This document shows, piece by piece, positions 1 to 8,700 of a DNA stretch of 9,778 bases. The notes under the pieces were generated by a model. It did not search any database and had not been told where the DNA came from. It saw only the letters and a program-made list of their open reading frames with translations. Within the stretch, counting starts at the first letter, position 1. Every line of letters begins with the position of its first letter. Source of the DNA: Flavobacteriales bacterium (lineage in GTDB: Bacteria > Bacteroidota > Bacteroidia > Flavobacteriales_D > Sanyastnellaceae). The DNA lies in NCBI GenBank assembly GCA_027488055.1, contig JAIYCK010000299.1, positions 1 to 9,778 on the forward strand, read 5' to 3'. The position numbers and the translations under genes were made by a program.

Positions 1-3000
1 CGGAAAGACGCAATTCGTTGACCCAAATAATAGCGCATTTGGTTTGACCATCATCATTGGATTCAAATACATTTTTATCTTTATCAGGGTTGCGAACCCC
101 AATCATCAACACGGTGACATTGGCTAGGTTTGGATTGCCTCGCACCACGAGACGCGCACTGCCAATCAATTTTTCATATTCTGATAAACTATTGAATGTA
201 AGTGGTCGAGTGGCCTTTAAATTTTGAAGGTCTTGCAAATTGATATCAAATGCATTTTCCTCGGGCCATATCTCATCATCATCGCTGGCGTACCATGGTG
301 TCAATTTCATGGGCACCTCGTATTCATAATAGTTCTCATTGAAATCACTTCCCAATCGGATGAATACCGTAAGATCTTTGTTGCTCAGTTGACTTTCATC
401 ACCCAATGCTTCCGCGTGCGCAAACATGCGAAGGCGCTTGTATTGGCGCATATCATAATTCACTGTACGATACGCCGCACGAGCATCACCGTCAGCAAGG
501 TTACACACTTCCATTGACAAGGACTGCTCATTGAGACTGCGCAAATTGGCACTGGCCACATCTTGTTCGCGCAAGATTCCTGGAGGAATGACATAGTTGA
601 TAGGCTCACGATTTCCGTTTTCCTCGATGTTTACAGCAGCAATATTAAAGGTAGTTAGCGGATCGTCATTGGGTTCCAATTCTTGTGGACCGTTCAATGA
701 GCTCACAAATTTGCGCCATTCTCCGCGCACCAATTCCAATCGCGCGAAACGCAAAGTGACTTCTTGCTCCCATCCTTTGAGGAAAACACGCATGTATCGG
801 ATGGAGCGGAAGTCAGCGATACCACCAACGCTTTTTTCAAACTCTTGAATAGGAATTTTGAATTGGTACCATCTGATTTGACGCTCTTCACCATTGATCG
901 TGGTTCTGGTGGTGGTGAAGCTGTCAGTGATGTAGTTCGTTCCAATATTGTTTTCACCCAAAGCACCTGGACGGAGATTTACCTTGTATTGGAAATAACT
1001 TTCGATGCTGTTGAGTGTGATATCTTGATTGATATCTTCGGTGTTGGGAATCGTAGTGGCGGCAATTGGATATCCGTCGGGGCTCGTGGTATTTGAGTTG
1101 CCCTCATATCCATTGAAAGCGCGATATCGTTCGATGGTGTTCAGATTAGCATTATCCGCTTCGTCGCTTCGGAAGAAGGCATAGTCATCAGCAGAGGGGT
1201 CATTGGCATATTGCGTGTAGGCACCTGTGCTGAGGAAGCCTTGCAATTGACTCAACCAGCTGTTGAAGAAATTGGCCTCTTGTGCGCTAGTGAGACCATC
1301 GAGTCCAATGTCTTGTTGTGCATAATTGCCCAAGCTGTTATCGAAGGCATTTACGACATTGAAATTATCTGGATCAGGGTATTCACCCCATGGGCTTGAT
1401 TCGGTGCCGAATTCAAGACCGTTATTTTCTGTGGGGAAACCATTTTCGTAGGACCACTTACTGTCGTTCAAAATATCTTCCGAAACATTTCCCAAGTGGA
1501 AATACAGGTCTCCACCTGACTCTTGGCCATTTGCGGTTGCATCCGCGTTGAATGGATCCATAAGCCAGAATTGAATGAATTGCACATTGCTGGCTTCGAA
1601 ATCTGTGGTGGTGAGCGCACGTTGAATACCTGCCCAACGAGACTCGGGATCGGCTAGGGTACCATCGGTATTGAGTCCCGCGGACAAGTCAGTACCCAGT
1701 GGCAAATCATAGTTATAAGGTCCTCGCAATGTGGGACGGTAGGTCAGGTCCAGTGTGGCAATGTTAGGTGGTGTGCCTTGAGGAAGCTGACGATTCGGAA
1801 AAACTTCAGCCTCTAGAATTTCGCGCATACGGTGATCACTTTGAATATCCTCAGTGATATTGGATGGAGTGAGTCCACCAGTGCTCCGATAGAACAATGG
1901 ATCAATGACATACCAACTCAGTTTTGCGCGGTTATAATTGTATATGAGGCTATCCTCGAAATAGGATTCTGGGAATAAGCTGCTTTGAAGTTTAGGAGTG
2001 CTTGCCAAAAACCACTGATTGATACTGCGCAAATCGATGACACTTTGGCTGCCTTCGAAGTCATCCACATAGGCATTTCCGTCTTTGGAGATTGCTCTGC
2101 TATGGCCCGGAAACAATTTTGCGGCTTCAGCCGAAAATGTAAGATTGGATTTGGCTTTTGTTTCGATGAATGGAATACGATCCACCATTCTGGTCAAAGC
2201 CGGTATTTCTTTTTGAAAGTTACCATCGATACCGATTGTGGTGTTATTGACAGGCTCATCACCTTGGTTCACCTTTTGGGTAACCGGTCTTTCGCGCAGG
2301 TTCAATAAGGTACCTCCAATGGTTAGATGCTCGCTGAAGGTATAGTCAAATCGAGTTCCAATCATGGTCTTGAACTGCAGATTGAACAACGAATTGCTTT
2401 CCACTGACACCTTGATTGGTTGGCCGCTGGTCATAACGCCCTCATTCAGAATCCTCACGCGGCCCAAGTTGTAATCCACAGTGTAATCCACTCCTTCTTG
2501 CAACTTGATACCACCCGCCGTCACGACCACAGCGCCTTGTGGAATGTTGAGTGCGTTCAATGAGATTTCACTTCCGCTTGAACTTTGGTATTGCCCTTTG
2601 ATGCGGAATCTATTCAGGTTGGGAAACAAGATTTGTGCTACCGTCTTGGTGGAGTCATAAAGCGGTTGGAAAGTCACTTGATTGATGACTTGTTGGGCCT
2701 CCGTCGTATTGCCTCCAAAACCTTCTTGAATTTTTGTGGCGAGATGTGAACCGAAAGGCTCTACAACTGGAAAATATACGCGCCCACTTTGTGCGTCAAT
2801 CAAACCACCAGTGGTGGAAGCGCCTTGTATGAAATCAAAGAATCCATCTGGGTATGGCATTTGTTGCGCATCAATGCGATCGAGATTGAGCACTTGTAAA
2901 AGCAGTTTGCCGTTGAGCGGCTCACGCGGAATATAGTTTTGGTTGACGCCAGTAGCGGGGTTATTATACCACACATCCAGTCGGAAGTTTTCGGGTGCTA

Positions 3001-4726
3001 TGCCAAATGCCCCGAGGGAATAAACGTTTTTCATCATGTTGTCCCACAACGGAGACGCAAAACCATCTTCCAGTTTGACACGTGTGATGCTCGGCTTGAT
3101 TAATTTCAGAATCAAAGACTGAGGAGCCGCATAACCGTCTTGCGATATCGTACCTACTTGATAGGTTTCACCATTCAAGGTGTATTCATACGATACGGCT
3201 AGCACTTCTGCGTTGTTCAAAGACTGCTTAAGGGAAATAAATCCAAGACGTGAGTTGTAGCTGTATTCGGAGGCATTCAAACGGCGCATATTGTTGATGC
3301 GCTCATAGTGTGTGCCATTGCGCATATCGCTATAATCCGGATTGGACGAGATGGCCTGCGAGGTGCTAGTGGTATTGAGTATGGAGTTGGAGAATGGCTG
3401 GCCATCTGTGCAATCTAAAAAGAGGTCATTGTTCAAGTTGCTCGGGTTGCCCAATGGAGTAACCGCAATATCGCCGCGGTTATATAGTCGATTGTCGCTT
3501 GTTCCGCCCGCATCGACGACAAGATCATGGCTCATTTGATTTGGATTTTCACCCAAGTCAGAGAAAGCTACCACATTGCGTACGTCTTGTGTATTGGCTT
3601 GCAGATTCACTAACCACACTTCAATACGCGTAATATTGACACCGCTTCCTACAACCGGCAAGGATGCGCAGGCGCGATCATATTCATTGCGAAACCAGCC
3701 CGACAAAAAGTAGTGGCGGTTCGCCTCATAGTTATCGGCGGTGATATCAAAAGTTTGTGTTTGCGCACCACCTTGCACGGTGATTTCTTTGCGTTCACCT
3801 TTTTGCTGTGAAAAGACAGTCGTGTTTCGCAAACGTCCCCATTTGGTGGATAATTTAGCACCGAACAAACTAGTAGATCCTTGTATCAACTGACCATTGA
3901 GGGGCAGACTCACATTACCAAGTTCAATCTTTTGAATGATTTGATCTTCGTCGCCAGTGTACTCCAATTTCATTTGGTTTTCAAAGTCAAACGTACTCTC
4001 AGTATTGTAGTTCACGTTGAGCTTCATACGCGTGCCTATGTTTCCGACCACATTCAATTGAATTTTTTGATCGAAATCAAAGGTCGTTATGCGTCTCTGA
4101 CGCAATGGAATTCTTGGGTTTTCAGTTTTGGAAATATTTAAACCGAATGTTAATTCGGCTGAACCTTGGGGGCGAATTTCAATTTCATTGCTACCAAAAA
4201 TCCCTTCGAATCCTGCACCGCCCACTTTGATGACTTTGCTCCATTCACGATTAGCCTCATCTTCCTCTGTTTGAATTTCTTTGAAGTATTCGTAAATGTT
4301 TTGGTCTTTTTGCTGGTTCATGTATTCCTCAAGCGTCATGCTAGTGCGAGGACGATACTCGATACCGTCGCCAATGGTTTGCACCATCTCATACTGGCCA
4401 GTCTCGGGATTGTACTCAACTGAATATTGGATATTATCTGGCAAAGGGATATTGATACCACCGGCGTCATTGCTCGGGTTGACATTGTCCTCGACCGGCC
4501 AAATGAGATCTACCTTAGAGGTATCCGAACCAGTAGTGTCAAGGCTTGCTACGAATGCCGCTGGCGTTAAATCAGCTTGTTCGCGTTGAGCTTTTTGAGC
4601 ACGAAGCGTTTGGCGCGGCGCCAAAGGCTCCAAATTGGAATTAGCTAGCGCCAACCATACAGAAGCAGAGAGCACGGAGAAAAAGCAAAAACGATATATA
4701 TGGGCGGTCCAACGAGGCTGATTCAC
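1..4726 (-). CDS. sprA: SprA (Sov family), giant outer-membrane translocon of the type IX secretion system; 3' end beyond window
   Basis: SprA forms the very large outer-membrane beta-barrel through which T9SS cargo leaves the periplasm; gliding flavobacteria also need it for motility adhesin secretion (family knowledge). I translated most of this frame and found it open from 4726 to the edge: 1575 codons of a protein usually near 2300-2500. Residues 1-30 look like a signal peptide (basic start, then FCFFSVLSASVWLALA). SprA hallmarks follow in order: FDFDQKIQLNVVGNIG (about 215), a NYNTESTFDFENQ stretch, NVSLPLNGQLIQGS, RHYFLSGWF (about 336), YVDDFEGS (about 888), LSWYVIDPLFY, GPYNYD (about 1002), FWLMDPF (about 1053), GGDLYFHLGNVSEDIL, and WVNELRL (1568-1574) at the edge. 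The GTG start is chosen because an in-frame TGA lies at 4730-4732, one codon upstream. It begins 16 bases after ruvA with no Shine-Dalgarno, so shared transcription is likely. Identification is very secure. Confidence 0.97.
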   Translation of the reverse strand, partial: MNQPRWTAHIYRFCFFSVLSASVWLALANSNLEPLAPRQTLRAQKAQREQADLTPAAFVASLDTTGSDTSKVDLIWPVEDNVNPSNDAGGINIPLPDNIQYSVEYNPETGQYEMVQTIGDGIEYRPRTSMTLEEYMNQQKDQNIYEYFKEIQTEEDEANREWSKVIKVGGAGFEGIFGSNEIEIRPQGSAELTFGLNISKTENPRIPLRQRRITTFDFDQKIQLNVVGNIGTRMKLNVNYNTESTFDFENQMKLEYTGDEDQIIQKIELGNVSLPLNGQLIQGSTSLFGAKLSTKWGRLRNTTVFSQQKGERKEITVQGGAQTQTFDITADNYEANRHYFLSGWFRNEYDRACASLPVVGSGVNITRIEVWLVNLQANTQDVRNVVAFSDLGENPNQMSHDLVVDAGGTSDNRLYNRGDIAVTPLGNPSNLNNDLFLDCTDGQPFSNSILNTTSTSQAISSNPDYSDMRNGTHYERINNMRRLNASEYSYNSRLGFISLKQSLNNAEVLAVSYEYTLNGETYQVGTISQDGYAAPQSLILKLIKPSITRVKLEDGFASPLWDNMMKNVYSLGAFGIAPENFRLDVWYNNPATGVNQNYIPREPLNGKLLLQVLNLDRIDAQQMPYPDGFFDFIQGASTTGGLIDAQSGRVYFPVVEPFGSHLATKIQEGFGGNTTEAQQVINQVTFQPLYDSTKTVAQILFPNLNRFRIKGQYQSSSGSEISLNALNIPQGAVVVTAGGIKLQEGVDYTVDYNLGRVRILNEGVMTSGQPIKVSVESNSLFNLQFKTMIGTRFDYTFSEHLTIGGTLLNLRERPVTQKVNQGDEPVNNTTIGIDGNFQKEIPALTRMVDRIPFIETKAKSNLTFSAEAAKLFPGHSRAISKDGNAYVDDFEGSQSVIDLRSINQWFLASTPKLQSSLFPESYFEDSLIYNYNRAKLSWYVIDPLFYRSTGGLTPSNITEDIQSDHRMREILEAEVFPNRQLPQGTPPNIATLDLTYRPTLRGPYNYDLPLGTDLSAGLNTDGTLADPESRWAGIQRALTTTDFEASNVQFIQFWLMDPFNADATANGQESGGDLYFHLGNVSEDILNDSKWSYENGFPTENNGLEFGTESSPWGEYPDPDNFNVVNAFDNSLGNYAQQDIGLDGLTSAQEANFFNSWLSQLQGFLSTGAYTQYANDPSADDYAFFRSDEADNANLNTIERYRAFNGYEGNSNTTSPDGYPIAATTIPNTEDINQDITLNSIESYFQYKVNLRPGALGENNIGTNYITDSFTTTRTTINGEERQIRWYQFKIPIQEFEKSVGGIADFRSIRYMRVFLKGWEQEVTLRFARLELVRGEWRKFVSSLNGPQELEPNDDPLTTFNIAAVNIEENGNREPINYVIPPGILREQDVASANLRSLNEQSLSMEVCNLADGDARAAYRTVNYDMRQYKRLRMFAHAEALGDESQLSNKDLTVFIRLGSDFNENYYEYEVPMKLTPWYASDDDEIWPEENAFDINLQDLQNLKATRPLTFNSLSEYEKLIGSARLVVRGNPNLANVTVLMIGVRNPDKDKNVFESNDDGQTKCAIIWVNELRLS

Positions 4727-4742
4727 AATTCAGGAGTAATTT

Positions 4743-5333
4743 TCAAATTTGTTTTAATACTTGTTTGATAAGATCTTCTAATGAGGCCTCCGGTTGCGTC
4801 ATCATGATCTTATCCAATGCTTTATCGGTTTTGGTTTTGTCTAGTCCTAGCGAGGTCAGCGCGGCTAACGCTTCAAACTTCATAGTATTGTGCGCCACAG
4901 GCACTTTTTCGTATTGTGATTCGCTCAATTTTCCGATTTTATCGTGCAAATCAACAATGACTCGTTCCGCAGTTTTTTCTCCAATTCCCTTAATTCCCTT
5001 AAAACCAGCTACATCCCTGGTCAATATCATGTGTTTCACCTCATCTGTAGAACGACCACTTAATATCATGCGAGCGGTGTTGGGCCCGATACCACTGACT
5101 GAAATTAATTTTCTGAACACGTCACGCTCTGCATCATCAGCAAAACCATAAAGGGTCACACTGAAGTCATTGCTATTGATTGTCAAATGAGTATAGAGTC
5201 GCACAGTGTCGGTTGTGCCGATTTTGCCGAATGTATGGAGTGAAATCTGCAGAAAATAGCCCACCCCCCCCACATCAATGACGGCATGGACGGGACTTTT
5301 TTCGACTAATTTTCCGCTAAGATGCTGAAGCAT
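4743..5333 (-). CDS. ruvA: Holliday junction branch migration complex subunit RuvA
   Basis: RuvA binds four-way DNA junctions as a tetramer and loads the RuvB ATPase for branch migration in recombinational repair; it acts in the cytoplasm. The 196-residue length is normal. Domain I (1-64, OB fold) has the typical GGVGYFLQISLHTF and LYGF motifs. Domain II (about 65-135) holds two helix-hairpin-helix motifs, GIGPNTARMIL at 81 and GIGEKTAERVIVDLHDKI at 116. Domain III (about 150-196), which binds RuvB, has AALTSLGL and ends LIKQVLKQI. The ATG is preceded by an A-rich stretch and no Shine-Dalgarno, usual in Bacteroidota. Two oddities: the acidic-pin loop (51-60, TINSNDFSVT) is about two residues longer than in E. 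coli and has one acid instead of the Glu-Asp pair, and codons 22-24 contain a run of eight G. sprA follows after 16 bases. Confidence 0.97.
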   Translation of the reverse strand: MLQHLSGKLVEKSPVHAVIDVGGVGYFLQISLHTFGKIGTTDTVRLYTHLTINSNDFSVTLYGFADDAERDVFRKLISVSGIGPNTARMILSGRSTDEVKHMILTRDVAGFKGIKGIGEKTAERVIVDLHDKIGKLSESQYEKVPVAHNTMKFEALAALTSLGLDKTKTDKALDKIMMTQPEASLEDLIKQVLKQI

Positions 5334-5430
5334 AGTTTTTTAGAGGGTTGGGGTTGTGTCTAAATGTCGATTGCATAGATAGTCCAAAACTTTTTTAATG
5401 AGAAGGACTTGATGAAATTCATTTTTAACC

Positions 5431-5464
5431 CAAATTCTACTTAACAAAGTGGATAAAAAGCAAA
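5431..5464 (-). promoter_or_regulatory. Tentative Bacteroidota-type promoter for ruvA-sprA
   Basis: On the minus strand TTTG (5464-5461) is followed after 21 bases by TAGAATTTG (5439-5431). This resembles the Bacteroidota -33 TTTG and -7 TAnnTTTG pattern, but with one extra base between TA and TTTG. It overlaps the foot of the terminator hairpin and would give a 5' untranslated leader of about 90 bases before ruvA. Confidence 0.3.
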
Positions 5465-5491
5465 GAGGCTGTCTTTGATAGACAGCCTCTT
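5450..5491 (-). terminator. Intrinsic terminator downstream of the surface protein gene
   Basis: A perfect 12-bp inverted repeat (5463-5474 with 5480-5491, core gaggctgtc / gacagcctc) encloses a 5-base loop. On the minus strand it is followed by TGCTTTTT. It starts 22 bases past the TAG stop of the surface protein gene and lies before ruvA, so it should separate the two transcripts. Confidence 0.85.
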
Positions 5492-5513
5492 AAATTTGCT
5501 TCAGATGAAAAAA

Positions 5514-5735
5514 CTAGTGTAAAATCTCAATGCGTTTTGACTGAACTTCATTTTTGAAATGGATACGTACAATGTACATTCCCGTTTCCCATGATTCTGT
5601 GCTTATTTGACGCATCCAAGCTCCTCGGTAAACCAATTTTCCAGATATATCCAAAATTTCTATCAATACTGGCTCCTCCTCGGTTTCAGATATTGTGAAA
5701 AGATTATTGGCTGGATTAGGATACAGCATGACGTC
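5514..5735 (-). other. T9SS type A sorting domain (C-terminal signal) of the surface protein
   Basis: The last 73 residues match the Por secretion tail pattern (TIGR04183 type): DVMLYPNPANNLFTI at the start, VLIEILDISGKLVYRG in the middle, then GMYIVRIHF and the terminal KRIEILH. In this family the domain takes cargo across the outer membrane through the SprA pore and is then usually cleaved by the PorU sortase. Recognition rests on motif order and C-terminal position. Confidence 0.95.
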
Positions 5736-8700
5736 AATAGTAGATTCTGAAGTGACGCTCAAACTGCGAGGGGAGTTGGTTGAAATGGTAACATATCGTC
5801 TAATGCGTGTTCCGTTCGAGCAAGCATTGCTCGGAGTCACATTGACATATCCAGAGGCACTGCCTGTAAGCACCGTGATGCTATTGGTGCCTTGTCCGGA
5901 GATCAACTGCCATCCTGATGGAATTGACCACGTATATTGTGTTGCGCCAGTAATTGATGGAACAGAATAAGTAGTGGTTGTGCCCGGAGCCAGACATGCT
6001 AATCCAGAGATGCTTATGCCCGTTGTACTAGGCGTATTACTTAGATTCACACATCTTGTCTGACTTACTCCACAAGCGTTCACTGCTCGAACACAAATGG
6101 CGGCAGATCCGCACGAGGAATTCAGACCTAAACTGCCGTTGAAGTTTACAACAATGCAGGTGGTTCCTTGGCCACTTACTAAAGTTGCACCCGCAGGCAA
6201 AGTCCATTGATATGACGTTGCACCGCTTACTGCAGCGACGCAATAAGACACTTGTTGACGGTTACATAGGCCAGTGGTCAAACCTGTAATGAGACCAGGA
6301 CGACTAGGCGGGCTAGTAACTGTAATGGTTATTGGCAAACAGAATGTTGTGCCACAAACGCCTCCTTGTGAACGCACATAATACGTCGTGGTACCAGTTG
6401 GTGCAACGGTTAAATTGCTTCCAGTGCCGATGCATGTTCCGCCACAAGAGTTTTTATACCACTTCCATGCAGCGCCGCTCGAAAGTGTGCCGGTTACACT
6501 CAAGACGACATTGGATCCCTGACAAATGGTATTATTCACCGCATTGCTAGTAACTGATGTTGGACCGCATGCTGGATTAACAGTGATGGTTCTGCTCACA
6601 CAAAGTGTGGTGTTGCATGTGCCTTCTGCTCGAACAAAATAGGTTGTAGTGGTCGTTGGCGATACAACTATTGAATTGCCTGCGCCAACATAAACACCGC
6701 CGCAACTGCCACTGTACCATTTCCAAATTCCACCAGTTCCAAGTGAACCACCCACCACGTTGAGCGTAACAGAGTTACCTACAACGATAGTAGATAAAGT
6801 TGAATTTATCGACGTCGCTGAAACACTCGGCGTGTTGATAGTGAGCACAAGCGTAACAGTGCTGTCGCAGCCAGCAGCATTTGTTGTAACGTAGTTGTAT
6901 GTTCCAGAGCTGGTGTATGTCTGGCCATTCCATGGATAGCTGCTACAAGCTGAAGCACTCACTTGAGCCGATGTAGGCTGCTTGATTGTGAGATGCAAGG
7001 TTACAGTGGAGTCACAACCTGCGGCATTCACAAATTGCTGAGTGTAATCACCTGAGGCATTGTATGAAACTCCATTCCATGTATAGCTTGCACATGCTTC
7101 TTCATTGAAAGATGTGTTACTACTTTCGTTAATTGTCAACTCAATGGCATAGGCAATGTTGCAGTTGTTTTCGCTCGTGTAATACTCATAGTTACCTGAT
7201 ACAGTGTATACTTCACCAAACCACTCATACTGATCACAAGCGGTTACTTCAACTACCTCAGGGCAGATGGTAACTACATCGATAACTTGGACAGAAGTTT
7301 GGTTCAGGCATTCGTCGATAGCTGTCCAGGTGTTGATAACCAACTGTTGTTGTGGGCAATCGCCTGGAGCAATCGTGCTAGTGAAATTGACTTGAACATC
7401 GGAATCACATAGGTCGCTAGCTTGCGCTGAAACAGGCGCTGTGTAAGCTTCACCGCAGACGAATGTCCTCGGTTCAGGAACGAAATCAAATACCGGCGGA
7501 ACATTATCTAGAACTGTAATGAACTGCGTAGCATAAGCAGCATTGCCGCACTGATCTGTGAAGGTGTAGCTGCGCTCAATAATGCCTGAGCAACCGCCTG
7601 AGTATACAACATCGGTGTATTCCATGGTAACCTGACTGCATGCATCTGATGCGGTTGGTGCCAGCATTGCATCGCTCTGATCGCAATAAACAGTGACTTC
7701 AATATTGTATTCGTCAACAATAGGAGGTGTTGTGTCTGTGGTTGTAATACTAGTTGATGCGCTTGTTGAGTTACCACATTGGTCAGTCGCAGTCCAAGTG
7801 TACGTCTGTATGACATAGCAATCTGTAATTGAAGTGACGAGTGTTGAGTCAATGCTTAATTCAACACTGCAATTATCTGCAAATACAGGTGGATTTATGT
7901 TTGTATTAACGCCACCTGAAATGCACATTGTAACATCATCAATGAAGTTTCCAACCGATGGTCCGCCTGCTGTATTAACTGCATTGAATCGCAATGAGTA
8001 GTTGGTGTTAGTGTTATTCGGGAAAGTGTAAGAAACCGAGTTGATATTCCACTGCGAGGTACCAGCAGAGAAAGTTCCGAGGGACGTGAATGGGCCGTCC
8101 ACTGGACCTACTTCTAGGCTCATAATATCAACACCAGCGCGTCCACGATGGGCGAATGAAATATCCACTGTTGCACCAGGAATAGCTGTAAAGTTTTGAT
8201 ACACCGTTGAAGGAGATACGGAATTCAATTCGATAAATTGAAGCCCTGAGTACGATGGAACACCAGAGAATCCGCTGCCCCATACTTCAATAATGTTTCC
8301 AGAGCCGATAGCCATCCAACATGGTACAGCGGACTGATCGATGTACGTCCAATTGCCTGGATTTACAATTTGATTGTCTTCGAAATCAGCATTGCAAAGC
8401 AAATCGCAGGATGATGAAGGGTTGCCACATTCGATACTAATATCATTAGTTCGACTCACCACAATAGGTGCCTCAGTGTCTGCAACCGTGATGGTTTGTG
8501 AGACGGGTGCCGATTCATTACCATATTCATCTACAGCCTTCCAAGTGATGGTGCGGCTATAGGAACCTGGGCACGATCCTTCTGTCGTAATATCAGATAC
8601 TTCCACTACAGTTACTTCACCGCACGTATCCTCTGCGGTTGGAGCAGTGAATTCAGGTGTCGCAGGACACTCGATTATTGCATCGGCTCCTGGTGCTGAA

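Noticed and set aside
703..966. 87-codon minus-strand frame inside sprA
   Set aside because: It is a different frame overlapping conserved SprA sequence (RFARLELVRGEWR region) and has no family resemblance.
224..4589. Several plus-strand open frames of 60-110 codons
   Set aside because: All are antisense to sprA, whose frame is open throughout with family motifs from start to edge; none resembles a protein family.
4765..5151. 128-codon open frame on the plus strand over ruvA
   Set aside because: It lies wholly antisense to an intact, highly conserved ruvA and its translation shows no recognisable domain; it is a shadow frame.
5264..5271. Frameshift in ruvA at the G8 run
   Set aside because: The reading frame is continuous on both sides (VIDVGGVGYF), so this copy is intact.
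5371..5382. TATCTATG as a -7 promoter element for ruvA on the minus strand
   Set aside because: It differs from TAnnTTTG and there is no TTG element 17-23 bases upstream.
6303..7241. Recent tandem duplications within the surface protein gene
   Set aside because: Paired repeats are clearly related in protein but differ at many synonymous sites, so they are old and not exact DNA repeats; no CRISPR-like or insertion-sequence-like structure is present.
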